30,443 nucleotides of DNA from a virus, in IMG/VR virus record IMGVR_UViG_3300036817_000075, positions 1 to 30,443 of that record, one strand, 5' to 3'. How positions within the stretch are numbered: the stretch's first letter is position 1; each line of letters opens with the position of its first letter. The notes below the pieces were generated by a model. That model had not been told where the DNA came from and searched no databases. It worked only from the letters and a program-made list of their open reading frames with translations. The position numbers were made by a program, and so were the translations under genes. Shown here piece after piece: positions 22,252 to 29,442 of this stretch.

Positions 22252-23024
22252 TGGCAACGTTCGAATTTGATCTGCCCAACGGCAAAAAAGCGAAGGCGGA
22301 AGGCAACACCCCGGAGGAGGCCTGGCGCAACTACAATTTCGCCAACCCGCCTGCGGAAGACACGGGCGGCCGCGCGCCTAATCCGGCTGAACATGGGCGC
22401 AAGCTCGGCAACGCGGTCGACGTGCTGCGCGGCATCGCCCAGGGCTGGCTCGACCCGGTCGAGGGCGTGGTGCAGCTCGCCGAGCAATCGACCGGATGGC
22501 ACCTCGCCCCCGATCGCCTGCGCAACTGGGCGCGCGACTACAGGAACCGGGCGCAAAGCACCTGGGCCGGCATCGGCGGCGAGGTGGCGGGCAATATCTT
22601 CAATCCGGTGACAGCGATCCCCGGCGCCGCGGTCGGCCGCGCGGTGGGCGCCGCGGCCTCGCGGCTACCAGGCGCCGCCGCAACGGCCGGGCGGGCGCTG
22701 ACGGCCGAGCGAGCGGGTCAAGGCGCGGTGGCCGCCGCCAGCCAGCCGGTGTCCGGTGGCGGCGACTATTGGCGAGCCAAGGCTAACCAGACGCTGGTGG
22801 GGGGCGCGGCCGGCGCCGCGCTGCCGGCGCTCGCAGGGGCGGCCGCCCGCGGCGCCGAGCGGCTACCGACGCATTTCAGTTGGCATCATCCGGTTGCGTC
22901 GCTGATCGGCTCGACCGCGGGGCCGACGCTTTCCGGCGTCGCTGGCCAGGCCGCACGCCTGACGCCGGAGCAAACCGGCCGGCTCGCCGGAGAGGCCACC
23001 GGAGAAACCGAGGACGATCAATGA
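22248..23024 (+). CDS. Ala/Gly-rich internal virion protein
   Basis: 258 residues, ATGA overlap with the preceding gene. The N-terminus TFEFDLPNGKKAKAEGNTPE, then EAWRNYNF is a short beta-alpha module found at the start of some phage internal proteins. Residues 100-230 are Ala/Gly helices (AVGRAVGAAASRLPGAAATA, TLVGGAAGAALPALAGAAAR) with no long pure hydrophobic stretch but able to insert into membranes. Likely part of the ejection set. Confidence 0.7.
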   Translation: MMATFEFDLPNGKKAKAEGNTPEEAWRNYNFANPPAEDTGGRAPNPAEHGRKLGNAVDVLRGIAQGWLDPVEGVVQLAEQSTGWHLAPDRLRNWARDYRNRAQSTWAGIGGEVAGNIFNPVTAIPGAAVGRAVGAAASRLPGAAATAGRALTAERAGQGAVAAASQPVSGGGDYWRAKANQTLVGGAAGAALPALAGAAARGAERLPTHFSWHHPVASLIGSTAGPTLSGVAGQAARLTPEQTGRLAGEATGETEDDQ

Positions 23025-23365
23025 GCAGAGTCAAAGCCCTCGACCCGCTCGACCTCAGCGGCCGCATATACAAGCAGTTCGGGCGCCTGCTCGACATGCT
23101 AGAGGACCCTGCGAACGAAAAGGACATGTCGATTGCGCAGATGATATCGGCGCTCAAGGCGCTGCAAGGGTATGATATCATCGCACTCAGGAGGTACGCG
23201 CCCCGTGACACAGACGCAGCCCCCGGATCCCAGGTCCGGAAATTCTCGAAAGCCTTCCAGGCCAATGCAGGTGCTGGGGGAGCGCGTCGTCGAGGAGCAG
23301 GCGCCGTTGCCCTTGCCACCCAACTTGGCGACACCGACACCGACGACGCCGAGGCCGCCGAGTAA
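23021..23365 (+). CDS. Hypothetical protein
   Basis: 114 residues from ATG 23021 (ATGA overlap). Residues 1-60 are a well-formed helical domain (LDLSGRIYKQFGRLLDMLED, then MSIAQMISALKALQGYDIIA). The rest is basic and disordered and shares its bases with the start of the holin-like gene in another frame. The helical domain recalls small DNA-packaging or regulatory proteins, but no family can be named. Confidence 0.65.
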   Translation: MSRVKALDPLDLSGRIYKQFGRLLDMLEDPANEKDMSIAQMISALKALQGYDIIALRRYAPRDTDAAPGSQVRKFSKAFQANAGAGGARRRGAGAVALATQLGDTDTDDAEAAE

Positions 23366-23597
23366 CTTTCAGGGCGACGACGTCATCCACCGCGCCGCCT
23401 GGAAGGCCGGGTTTCTCGGCGCCCTGTCGACCGCCACCGCGATCCTGTCCCAGCGGCTGATCGTGCTGGTATCGGCCACCGGCGGCATCGTGCTTACCTA
23501 TTTGGCGTTGCAACAGCCCGATGCCTACAAGTTGGGCGCGCTGGGCATCTACTGCGCCGGGGTGGTCATCCCGGCGATCTGGCTGGCGAGGGGCTGA
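23205..23597 (+). CDS. Holin-like small membrane protein
   Basis: 130 residues from GTG 23205, with AGGAGG (23189-23194) 10 bases upstream. Residues 1-60 are polar and Pro rich. Two hydrophobic segments follow: LIVLVSATGGIVLTYLAL and LGALGIYCAGVVIPAIWLA. It is the last gene of the rightward operon, a usual place for a holin, which would make holes in the inner membrane for lysis. No separate soluble endolysin is seen in the window. Its first 160 bases overlap the gene at 23021 in a different frame. Any small membrane protein could look like this. Confidence 0.6.
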   Translation: MTQTQPPDPRSGNSRKPSRPMQVLGERVVEEQAPLPLPPNLATPTPTTPRPPSNFQGDDVIHRAAWKAGFLGALSTATAILSQRLIVLVSATGGIVLTYLALQQPDAYKLGALGIYCAGVVIPAIWLARG

Positions 23598-23599
23598 CC

Positions 23600-23628
23600 C
23601 GGGCCTGTGCTGGCCCGTGGTGCGTTTT
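23600..23628 (+). terminator. Weak hairpin at the meeting point of the two operons
   Basis: CGGGCC (23600-23605) and GGCCCG (23612-23617) form a 6-bp stem, followed after 7 bases by TTTT (23625-23628). It lies three bases after the stop of the last plus-strand gene and overlaps the stop of the last minus-strand gene, where convergent transcripts must end. The T-run is short, so it may be inefficient. Confidence 0.4.
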
Positions 23629-23869
23629 AATGGATCGCTGGTGGGTCGGTAGCCTCCGCCACCGAATTGCGCTCGTCGGTCACGGTAACCCCGTTTAGGG
23701 CGGTTACCCGGAACTGGCAGCCGTCTTCCGTATCTATCCATACCCGCTTACCGACAATGCGGACCTCGACCTCCTTGGCGACGATCGTCCACGGCACAAA
23801 CATGCGCGGGTCGACCTCGACCATCCGGGCCAGCCACAGGGCGACGCGTCTTTTCAGCCAACGAAACAT
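23627..23869 (-). CDS. Hypothetical protein, last gene of leftward arm
   Basis: 80 residues; GAGGAGGGAAA directly precedes the ATG, a very strong ribosome-binding site. The N-terminus MFRWLKRRVALWLARM is a basic amphipathic helix that could lie on a membrane. The remainder is beta rich (EVRIVGKRVWIDTEDGCQFR, then VTALNGVTVTDE). Not recognised. Confidence 0.75.
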   Translation of the reverse strand: MFRWLKRRVALWLARMVEVDPRMFVPWTIVAKEVEVRIVGKRVWIDTEDGCQFRVTALNGVTVTDERNSVAEATDPPAIH

Positions 23870-23878
23870 TTTCCCTCC

Positions 23879-24406
23879 TCAAAACGGAATTGCTTCCGCA
23901 AGCACGTCAATCGAGTTGAGCGCGGCTTGCGGGACGAAATAGGCCGGGCGGCCGGTGCCGGGATTGCGCCACCACTCTTGCCGTTTGGCGTCGCGCCCCC
24001 AAAGCCAGCCGACCAGCCAATAGGTCGGCGCGAAACCGATCACGAGAATAAACCGGGCGTCGTCATCGTCGGATGGCTGGACGATCAGGCAGCCGCCCGG
24101 CTGCGCGGTGCGGACCTCAAGCCTGCCAAACTTGCCGACGACGTCGGGGGCGCGCAAGCTGCCGGCGCCCGACCAATAGACGCCGAGGAACTTGCAGACT
24201 CCCATTTCCCCGCACACCCCCTCAATATCGTTACCCCACATGGCGCTCTTGGGCGGCGATCCGTTGCGATGCTTGCGGCCGTCGCGGATCGCCTCGATGC
24301 GCCGGTCGGTGCCGTGACCGGCGCCGATGCGCAGTTCATTCTCGGTCAGCTCGACTTTCGCCCCGGCTGTCAGATCGCGGATGTCTGGGACAATGCTGTT
24401 TGCCAT
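23879..24406 (-). CDS. Conserved phage protein, possible PD-(D/E)XK-like fold
   Basis: 175 residues with GAGGG about 6 bases upstream. The stretch GNDIEGVCGEMGVCKFLGVY, followed by APDVVGKFGRLEVRTAQPGG and DDARFILVIGFAPTYWLVGW, has the order helix with Glu, Asp-x(n)-Glu-x-Arg, then a strand with conserved aromatic residues. This is like restriction-nuclease-fold proteins found in alphaproteobacterial phages, with Arg in place of the usual Lys. The role in the phage is unknown. Confidence 0.7.
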   Translation of the reverse strand: MANSIVPDIRDLTAGAKVELTENELRIGAGHGTDRRIEAIRDGRKHRNGSPPKSAMWGNDIEGVCGEMGVCKFLGVYWSGAGSLRAPDVVGKFGRLEVRTAQPGGCLIVQPSDDDDARFILVIGFAPTYWLVGWLWGRDAKRQEWWRNPGTGRPAYFVPQAALNSIDVLAEAIPF

Positions 24407-24426
24407 GACAGCCCTCGGAAGTTACG

Positions 24427-24460
24427 GCGGCCGCGGTGCGCCAAACGCCGCCGCGGCCGC
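24427..24460. other. 10-bp inverted repeat in intergenic gap
   Basis: GCGGCCGCGG (24427-24436) and CCGCGGCCGC (24451-24460) are perfect arms with a 14-base loop, in the gap between the two minus-strand genes 23879-24406 and 24491-24709. There is no T-run on either side, so it is a stem-loop of unknown use, perhaps a termination or RNA-processing element after the secreted-protein genes. Confidence 0.7.
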
Positions 24461-24490
24461 TCAAGCCCAGTCAACGACAGGGCTGCAGGT

Positions 24491-24709
24491 TCATATGCAC
24501 CGGTACTGGCACACCTGATGGCAGTTCGACGGCAACGGGTGGTACTCGCAGACGTTGCGGCAATCGTAATGCGGGTTCGGGCAGTTCTGCACTTTGATGA
24601 TCCGCGTTGCCTGATGCAGCGCGCTCCATTGCGGCGCCGGCAAAGCCCTTGCCGCGTAGGACATGGTGACCAGACCGGCGGCCATTAACGTTAACGCTAC
24701 GATTTTCAT
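24491..24709 (-). CDS. Secreted six-cysteine peptide
   Basis: 72 residues from ATG 24709. Residues 1-23 are a signal peptide (MKIVALTLMAAGLVTMSYA and on, with an A-x-A type site). The mature part has six Cys near the C-terminus with spacing C-x6-C-x3-C-x8-C-x3-C-x3-C (QNCPNPHYDC, RNVCEYHPLPSNC, HQVCQYRC). Two C-x3-C pairs in series recall helical-hairpin disulfide peptides, though I cannot assign a family. It would be exported from the host cell. The upstream site is weak. It forms a group with two other signal-peptide genes. Confidence 0.7.
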   Translation of the reverse strand: MKIVALTLMAAGLVTMSYAARALPAPQWSALHQATRIIKVQNCPNPHYDCRNVCEYHPLPSNCHQVCQYRCI

Positions 24710-24720
24710 TTGCTTCACTT

Positions 24721-25179
24721 TCAGTATGGCTCGGCGCCGTTGGCTATGCTCATGAACCAGCGGATCGACTGCGGCTTGAGTTGATAGTGCTCGCCGTTGT
24801 TGCCGACGCAATCGGAACCTGCGGCATTGAACGAGCAAGTCGACCCGCCGTTGCTGTTGCCGGCGGCGTCGTGATCCATGGCGACCACACGGTATGTGCC
24901 GTCCGATCCCACCAAGAGCGTCCTATGGATGAACCGATACGTGGTCGGCACGTAGCTGTCCCACACCTTGCGCGGCGTGAAGGTCACCTCGCGGACCGGT
25001 GCCGGTGCCTGGCTGACTGCGGGCCAGGCCTGCGGTGGCGAAGGCGGCGCATAGACTTGTTGCGGCGCGGGCGGTTGATAGGCAGGCGGCGGTCCGTTCC
25101 AATCGGCACCGCCGACCCGGTACTCTTGCGCCATCGCTGGCGTGGCGAGCAACGCCAGGGCGACAACAAGTTTCTTCAT
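24721..25179 (-). CDS. Secreted Pro-rich protein
   Basis: 152 residues from ATG 25179, preceded by CTGGAAAGGT (25186-25195). Signal peptide MKKLVVALALLATPAMA, then a Pro/Tyr/Gln-rich region (PPPAYQPPAPQQVYAPPSPP) and a folded C-terminal half (TFTPRKVWDSYVPTTYRFIH, then TYRVVAMDHDAAGN) with two Cys (STCSF and SDCVG) likely to form a disulfide. Exported; role unknown. It looks like a host-derived cell-envelope protein carried as an accessory gene. Confidence 0.75.
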   Translation of the reverse strand: MKKLVVALALLATPAMAQEYRVGGADWNGPPPAYQPPAPQQVYAPPSPPQAWPAVSQAPAPVREVTFTPRKVWDSYVPTTYRFIHRTLLVGSDGTYRVVAMDHDAAGNSNGGSTCSFNAAGSDCVGNNGEHYQLKPQSIRWFMSIANGAEPY

Positions 25180-25220
25180 GACAGTACCTTTCCAGTTACG
25201 CAGTACACCGATGTTCGTTT

Positions 25221-25568
25221 TCATCGCCGCCACCAGCCTCGGCCGCCGAAGCAGCACGGATAGCCAAAGGGCGCGTAGTACGCAGGCGGGGCGTAGTACG
25301 GCGCGTAGTACGGCGCATAGCGCGGTGCGTAGTAGTAGGCGGGTGGCGGCGCGTAGAGTTGCGGCGCGGGCTCACCCATGCCGGACAAGAAACCGGCGGC
25401 GAATCCACCCCCGCCGTAGTCGCCTCCGCTTCTGCTATCCCTGCTGCGCAGTCCGCACCGACTCCCATCGGCCGCGGTCTGCCACGAATGATCGCAGTTG
25501 CCGGCATAGCTTTCGGAGGCCGACATCAACACCACTGCTGCAGATGCAATCAGCATCATTTTTTTCAT
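25221..25568 (-). CDS. Secreted Tyr/Pro/Gly-rich protein of rhizobial type
   Basis: 115 residues with AGGAG upstream. Signal peptide MKKMMLIASAAVVLMSASES and on, then GNCDHSWQTAADGSRCGLRS, a motif style I recognise in small secreted proteins of rhizobia (W-Q-x-A-x-D-G-S-R-C-G). The C-terminal part is a run of YAP units (YYAPRYAPYYAPYYAPPAYY) ending in PCCFGGRGWWRR. This suggests the gene was taken from a rhizobial host. Function unknown. Confidence 0.75.
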   Translation of the reverse strand: MKKMMLIASAAVVLMSASESYAGNCDHSWQTAADGSRCGLRSRDSRSGGDYGGGGFAAGFLSGMGEPAPQLYAPPPAYYYAPRYAPYYAPYYAPPAYYAPFGYPCCFGGRGWWRR

Positions 25569-25580
25569 TGTTACGCACTC

Positions 25581-26288
25581 CTAATCCGGCAACACAATTT
25601 GCAACGGCGGCGAGCCGGCTTCGCCTCCGTATTCCTGATCGAATGGCGTCGACGGCTCGTAAGCCGTCACATAGGCGCCCAGCGTCAGGGCGCGCTCATA
25701 CTTGCGCTGCACGTCATCGCAGAACAGATCGAGCAGGGTGGCGAGCGCGGCGATATACTTGTCGTCGCGCGCGCTCAGCCATTGAGCCGGCGGCATCCGC
25801 GCCTGCCACGAGTAGAACCAGTGCTTGTCAAAATCGCCGACGAGGATCTGACCCTGGATCTGCGGCTTGTATTTCTTGCCGGGGCCGTCGAGCAGGTAGC
25901 CGAGGTGCACCCACGGCGAGGGCGATTTAATCTCGACCATCTGCCCGTGGTCGCCCTTGATCAGGCGGTCGGGCGAACAGCCGATGCGGCCGTCGTCCGT
26001 GGTGATGAAACCGACGCGCTCCAACTCGACGTCGTTGCCAAACTCGAATTGCTGGACCGCCATCGGTTCGGCGATCTTGCCGTGCTCGGTCCACTCGACC
26101 CGGTCGAGCTGACTGTCCATCGAGTCATTGAGCAGCCGCTCGGCCACCAGGCGGTAGGCGTAGGTTTGCGCTTGCCCGCTGACCTTGCCCTCCGGGGTGA
26201 TGATCTTGTCGAACATGGACGCGGTGGGCTTGCCGAGCCGCGCCCTGTACCATTCGACCGATCCCTGATCGCAATCGATAATGCGCAT
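25581..26288 (-). CDS. YqaJ-type phage exonuclease
   Basis: 235 residues from ATG 26288, with AGGAGG 6 bases upstream (an ATG 21 bases earlier lacks such a site). It degrades one strand of double-stranded DNA ends, giving 3' single strands for the annealing protein. It carries RLGKPTASMFDKII near residue 17 (the family G-x-x-TAS motif), CSPDRLI near 110 and MVEIKSPSP near 122, making the Asp...Glu-x-Lys metal site, and then QIQGQILV. With the ERF gene two places upstream it forms a complete recombination pair like lambda Exo/Beta or P22 modules. Confidence 0.88.
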   Translation of the reverse strand: MRIIDCDQGSVEWYRARLGKPTASMFDKIITPEGKVSGQAQTYAYRLVAERLLNDSMDSQLDRVEWTEHGKIAEPMAVQQFEFGNDVELERVGFITTDDGRIGCSPDRLIKGDHGQMVEIKSPSPWVHLGYLLDGPGKKYKPQIQGQILVGDFDKHWFYSWQARMPPAQWLSARDDKYIAALATLLDLFCDDVQRKYERALTLGAYVTAYEPSTPFDQEYGGEAGSPPLQIVLPD

Positions 26289-26298
26289 CGCTACCTCC

Positions 26299-26562
26299 TC
26301 ACAGCGCATCGAGCGTTTTCTTGAGCGCGGCCAACTCGTCGCTTAGTCCCTCAAGCACGCTGCGGTAATGGGAATGCTGGCGATCGAAGTGGAGGCGCAA
26401 GTTGCGCGCCTCGTATTCGATGTCGTGGAATCGGTTCTTGAGTTTCTGGCGCTCGGCCGCGGTGACGACCGGTGGGCCCAGCATCAACTCAGAATCCGCC
26501 ACCGCCGCCCGCGCCGGCAGCGATCGCTGCGGCGCGGGACGGCTATGTTTGGTGCGGGTCAT
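26299..26562 (-). CDS. Hypothetical coiled-coil protein within recombination operon
   Basis: 87 residues, ATGA overlap with the end of the ERF gene. Residues 1-30 are basic and disordered; residues 35-87 are helical (AAERQKLKNRFHDIEYEARN, then LEGLSDELAALKKTLDAL). It lies between the annealing protein and the exonuclease, so it may assist them; no family is recognised. Confidence 0.7.
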   Translation of the reverse strand: MTRTKHSRPAPQRSLPARAAVADSELMLGPPVVTAAERQKLKNRFHDIEYEARNLRLHFDRQHSHYRSVLEGLSDELAALKKTLDAL

Positions 26563-27332
26563 GGCGCGGCAGCAGCCTTCTTCTTGTTGCCTGCCGCCCT
26601 CTGTGCCTGATGCTGCTTCTGCTTGAGCGCGTTAACCAGCGAGGTGTAGCTGCGCTGGGTGATCGCCTGCAGCGACTCGGCGCCGGCAAACTTGAGAAAC
26701 TTCGCCATGTCGCTTTTGGTCGCGTCGACCAGCATCGCCAGTTCCGCCACCTGATCGGCGGTAACGGTGCGATCGAGCGCGGTGTTGCCGTCGTCATCCT
26801 CGCCCTGGCGAACGATGTTGAGCAACTGCTCGGCGACGTATCGCTTGCCGTAGGACAGCGCGCTGCCTACCGCCTGCAGGCTGTTGCGCCCGGGGCCGGT
26901 GTCGGGCGGCAACGTCATGCGCGCGGTCTTGGAATAGCCGCCCGCATGCATCAACTCACCGATGACGGTTAGCCGATTGCCGTCGCGCTCTTCGGTGGAG
27001 AACGACAGCGCGAAACCGTGTTTTGCCAACAGCGGGCGCAACACGCGGTCCATGTCTTCCCAGCGGGCGAACGAGTAGCGGCCGAACCGCTTCCCGTCCT
27101 TGTTCATCAGCTCGACGACGCCCTCTTTCTTGACTTGCGGCATTTCACCGGAGAGCTGCGAATAGGCGAGGTGATACGCCTCGCGCTGCTCGTCACCGAG
27201 CAACTCGCGGCGCATCTTAAGTAGCGTCTCCAGCTTGTCCGAGGTGATGTTAGGGTCGGTGGCGAAGCGCGTCAGAAACTCGCCAAAGCTCTGTGCTGGC
27301 GCGACCGGGTTGGCACGTGCAACCTCATTCAT
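26559..27332 (-). CDS. erf: ERF-family single-strand annealing protein
   Basis: 257 residues from ATG 27332, preceded by CTGGAAAGGG (27337-27346). It pairs complementary single strands in phage recombination and genome circularisation. The pattern AYHLAYSQLSGEMPQVKKEG, then RYSFARWEDMDRVLRPLLAK, HGFALSFSTEE and NSLQAVGSALSYGKRYVAEQ, LLNIVRQGEDDDG is the ERF superfamily core (P22 Erf-like). The C-terminus is Lys/Gln/Ala rich. Together with the YqaJ exonuclease it is the only DNA-metabolism set in the window besides the resolvase-like gene. Confidence 0.9.
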   Translation of the reverse strand: MNEVARANPVAPAQSFGEFLTRFATDPNITSDKLETLLKMRRELLGDEQREAYHLAYSQLSGEMPQVKKEGVVELMNKDGKRFGRYSFARWEDMDRVLRPLLAKHGFALSFSTEERDGNRLTVIGELMHAGGYSKTARMTLPPDTGPGRNSLQAVGSALSYGKRYVAEQLLNIVRQGEDDDGNTALDRTVTADQVAELAMLVDATKSDMAKFLKFAGAESLQAITQRSYTSLVNALKQKQHQAQRAAGNKKKAAAAP

Positions 27333-27333
27333 C

Positions 27334-27708
27334 TTATCCCTTTCCAGATACTTCCTTCACGGAGTAGCCGGTCAGCCCGGCTATGCGGTCGGATTGCGCG
27401 CTATTGGGACGCGACGCGCCTTCCAGCCAGCGGTAGTAGGTTTGCCGCACTACCCCGCACTGTGCCGCTTTTTCGACAACTGTCTCGCCCGGCACCTTGG
27501 CGAGAATTTCCGGCATCGGTATGCGCGTAAGCTTCTCCTGTAGTCTGATCGCGGTTTTCATCGTCGAGCGATCGGCAGCCGCTAAGCCGTGTACCGTGGT
27601 CATATCCCCGCGCAGCGACAGCTCGGCCTTCAATCGCGTAATCTCGGCCTTCGCTTCCGCCAACTGTTCACGCAGGGTCATCTTCTTTCGCTTTACTCGT
27701 TCGGCCAT
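27334..27708 (-). CDS. HTH transcriptional regulator with N-terminal coiled coil
   Basis: 124 residues from ATG 27708 (a GTG two codons earlier is possible). Residues 10-40 are a charged helix (LREQLAEAKAEITRLKAELS); residues about 78-120 hold a Cro/CI-type HTH: VVEKAAQCGVVRQTYYRWLE, GASRPNSAQSDRIAGLTGYS. It likely binds operator DNA as a dimer, perhaps at the palindromes of 2311-2344. It lies just before the ERF gene and may regulate the recombination operon. The gene overlaps the end of the upstream secreted-protein gene by 16 bases. Confidence 0.78.
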   Translation of the reverse strand: MAERVKRKKMTLREQLAEAKAEITRLKAELSLRGDMTTVHGLAAADRSTMKTAIRLQEKLTRIPMPEILAKVPGETVVEKAAQCGVVRQTYYRWLEGASRPNSAQSDRIAGLTGYSVKEVSGKG

Positions 27709-28070
27709 AACCACACCGGAAATCCTGTCGCATTAAAATGCGTGTCGGGCCAGCGGTCAATGAATTTGTCTCGCCCTAGCAGTTCATCGGCCATGATCGC
27801 ACCCTGGAAGGCGAAAACGCGACCGGAATCGTCCCACCGCTGCGCATAACGCGGGCGATCGCGCGGCACGGGAACACGCTCGTCATGCACCTTCTGCCTG
27901 CGTATTTTCGCACCCCTCGCGTGCCAACACTTGCGCCCATGATCCATCTTCCACGTCGCGTGCGTGCCGGGGTGATCGATCCACACGTCGGCGGCCGACG
28001 ACAGGCATTCGGCTCCGCTCGCCGCTGTCGTCGACGACAGCAGCGCGGCGATGATAAGCGCGCGTCTCAT
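27693..28070 (-). CDS. Secreted hypothetical protein of rhizobial type
   Basis: 125 residues from ATG 28070. Signal peptide MRRALIIAALLSSTTAASGA, then ECLSSAADVWIDHPGTHATW and GRKCWHARG, two Cys likely bridged. The 'ECLSSA...HPGxHATW...KCW' style is familiar from small exported proteins of Bradyrhizobium relatives. Not functionally known. ATGA overlap with the gene upstream and a 16-base overlap with the HTH gene downstream. Confidence 0.72.
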   Translation of the reverse strand: MRRALIIAALLSSTTAASGAECLSSAADVWIDHPGTHATWKMDHGRKCWHARGAKIRRQKVHDERVPVPRDRPRYAQRWDDSGRVFAFQGAIMADELLGRDKFIDRWPDTHFNATGFPVWLWPNE

Positions 28071-28342
28071 TTCGCGCTCGACGCTGTTGGTGGGAGTTGT
28101 TTGGGCACCGTGCCGTTGTTCATGTCGATGCCAAATGAAGTCATCGATGCCGCCCGGTGCGCCGCCCATGGCCGCAGGTGCCGGCGGAAGCGTTCGATCA
28201 TCCAGCCGTTCTGATCGGGCTGCCAGCCGCGCTGACGAAACGGCACGTTGCCCGGAGGAAACAACGGGCGGTAAGGCCACCACCAAAACCATGGCGATGG
28301 CCAGCGCGCGTGGAAGGGTGCGTCCAAATCGTCTTGGGGCAT
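28067..28342 (-). CDS. Trp/Pro-rich small protein
   Basis: 91 residues with AGGAGG 7 bases upstream. It has a striking aromatic stretch near residues 14-28 (WPSPWFWWWPYRPLFPPG), then GWQPDQNGWMIERFRRHLRP and a polar tail. Trp/Pro-rich stretches often sit in membrane interfaces. ATGA coupling to the secreted-protein gene suggests the two act together. Not recognised. Confidence 0.65.
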   Translation of the reverse strand: MPQDDLDAPFHARWPSPWFWWWPYRPLFPPGNVPFRQRGWQPDQNGWMIERFRRHLRPWAAHRAASMTSFGIDMNNGTVPKQLPPTASSAK

Positions 28343-28368
28343 CTTCGGCCTCCTAACCCGGGCGGATT

Positions 28369-28719
28369 TCAGTCCTTCGCCCGGTCAGGAAACCATAGCG
28401 GCAGTTTCGGATTTGTGTAGCTGATGGTCGAACCGACCCACACCTCAAAGCCTTCACTGTTCTTGCGAAGCTGCCCCCCGGTCGCCAGCATCACGTAATC
28501 GTGGCACCAACACAGCCGCGCGAGAGTAAGCGGGATTCTCTCTCGGCCGAAAAGGTAATCTTGGAAGGTGCGCCTCGACACGCCGAGGAACTCGGCGCCC
28601 GACGATAGGGACAGGCCATTCCGCCATTGCCATTCCCTCAATGCATCGGATGTCATTTCGGCGCGGATGCGCCGAACCATATCAGGTCGCCGCGTTGGTA
28701 GAGTTGTCCTGTCGTCCAT
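28369..28719 (-). CDS. HTH transcriptional regulator
   Basis: 116 residues. Residues about 22-70 form a Cro/CI-like HTH: MTSDALREWQWRNGLSLSSG, AEFLGVSRRTFQDYLFGRER, IPLTLARLC. The C-terminal 40 residues (NSEGFEVWVGSTISYTNPKL) are beta-like. The ATG at 28719 has a weak site; a start at the internal Met (TSDAL) is possible. It is one of two HTH proteins of the minus arm and may be the repressor of early or late transcription. Confidence 0.75.
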   Translation of the reverse strand: MDDRTTLPTRRPDMVRRIRAEMTSDALREWQWRNGLSLSSGAEFLGVSRRTFQDYLFGRERIPLTLARLCWCHDYVMLATGGQLRKNSEGFEVWVGSTISYTNPKLPLWFPDRAKD

Positions 28720-28818
28720 CTGTCATTGCTACCCCATGATCTTGTTGCGCTAGGTTGCACCGCTTGAATTGCGGCCATTAGTTACCGGTCGTCTCACTAC
28801 CCTCCGCGGCAGGTTCAT

Positions 28819-29061
28819 TTATGTCTCCTGCGTGTTCCCCCGTTCCCGCATGAAGTCATTACGCAGCTCGCGCACATCCTGCTGCAACACGCGGATCGCC
28901 CGTGCGTGGCTGGTCTGATTGTCAAGGATCAAGCTAAGTGCAACGCCATCTTCGCGCTGCCTTTCCGCCATCGCGGTCTGCGTCGTTTCGACTCGGCGCA
29001 GCCTCTCCGCCATATCTGTCACGATCGCGATCACCCGGTCGAGCCGGTCATCGTCTGCCAT
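28819..29061 (-). CDS. Small coiled-coil protein
   Basis: 80 residues from ATG 29061; the frame stays open further upstream to a TTG at 29124. It is a single long amphipathic helix (RLDRVIAIVTDMAERLRRVE, then ALSLILDNQTSHARAIRVLQ, QDVRELRNDF). It resembles in form the coiled-coil protein of the left arm (1308-1517). The gap of 99 bases to the HTH gene after it holds no gene and no obvious promoter. Confidence 0.65.
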   Translation of the reverse strand: MADDDRLDRVIAIVTDMAERLRRVETTQTAMAERQREDGVALSLILDNQTSHARAIRVLQQDVRELRNDFMRERGNTQET

Positions 29062-29074
29062 TTGTTTGTCCCGT

Positions 29075-29118
29075 GTTTGGCGGCGACGGCACTCTGCGTG
29101 CGCCGTCACCTGCGTGTC
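29075..29118 (-). promoter_or_regulatory. Possible promoter/operator upstream of coiled-coil gene
   Basis: On the minus strand a perfect TTGACA lies in the context gattgacacgc (about 29113-29118). A good -10 at 17 bases is not seen, only gcagag. A dyad GACGGC...GCCGTC with 11-base loop lies about 29084-29106, overlapping the expected -10 position. The 93-base gap between 29062 and 29154 otherwise shows nothing. Confidence 0.3.
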
Positions 29119-29154
29119 AATCAAAAATATGTGACGGAGGTCGCTCTCTGCACC

Positions 29155-29442
29155 TTAACGCGACATCGCGCCTCGGCGCCGCTTGGGCGGGGGCGCCACC
29201 GGGTTGAGCGGAATAGGTTCGCGATCGCGCGTGCATTCGCCCACCGTCAGGCGGTCGCACTCGACATCCTCCTTCCACTCGTCGAACCAGTTTTCGCGCA
29301 GCGCGTATTGAATGCCGTGCCGGCGCAGCCCGTCGTAAAGCGCATCGATCGCGGACTCCCGCGTGAGGCCGACCGCCTCAAAGTGAAAGCTCGTCGAGCC
29401 AACGCGAGCCCGGAAAACCGCTGTCATCATCCCCTCCGTCAT
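29155..29442 (-). CDS. Hypothetical protein with basic C-terminus
   Basis: 95 residues from ATG 29442 (ATGA overlap); ATGs at 29430 and 29427 are alternatives. Residues 5-60 look like a double-stranded-RNA- or HicB-like beta-alpha layout (AVFRARVGSTSFHFEAVGLT, RESAIDALYDGLRRHGIQYA). Residues 80-95 are Pro then Arg/Lys rich (APPPKRRRGAMSR). Not recognised with confidence. Confidence 0.65.
   Translation of the reverse strand: MTEGMMTAVFRARVGSTSFHFEAVGLTRESAIDALYDGLRRHGIQYALRENWFDEWKEDVECDRLTVGECTRDREPIPLNPVAPPPKRRRGAMSR

Noticed and set aside
25359-26324. Plus-strand frame of 321 codons opposite the exonuclease gene
   Set aside because: The minus strand here encodes the YqaJ-type exonuclease with intact motifs; the plus frame is a shadow.
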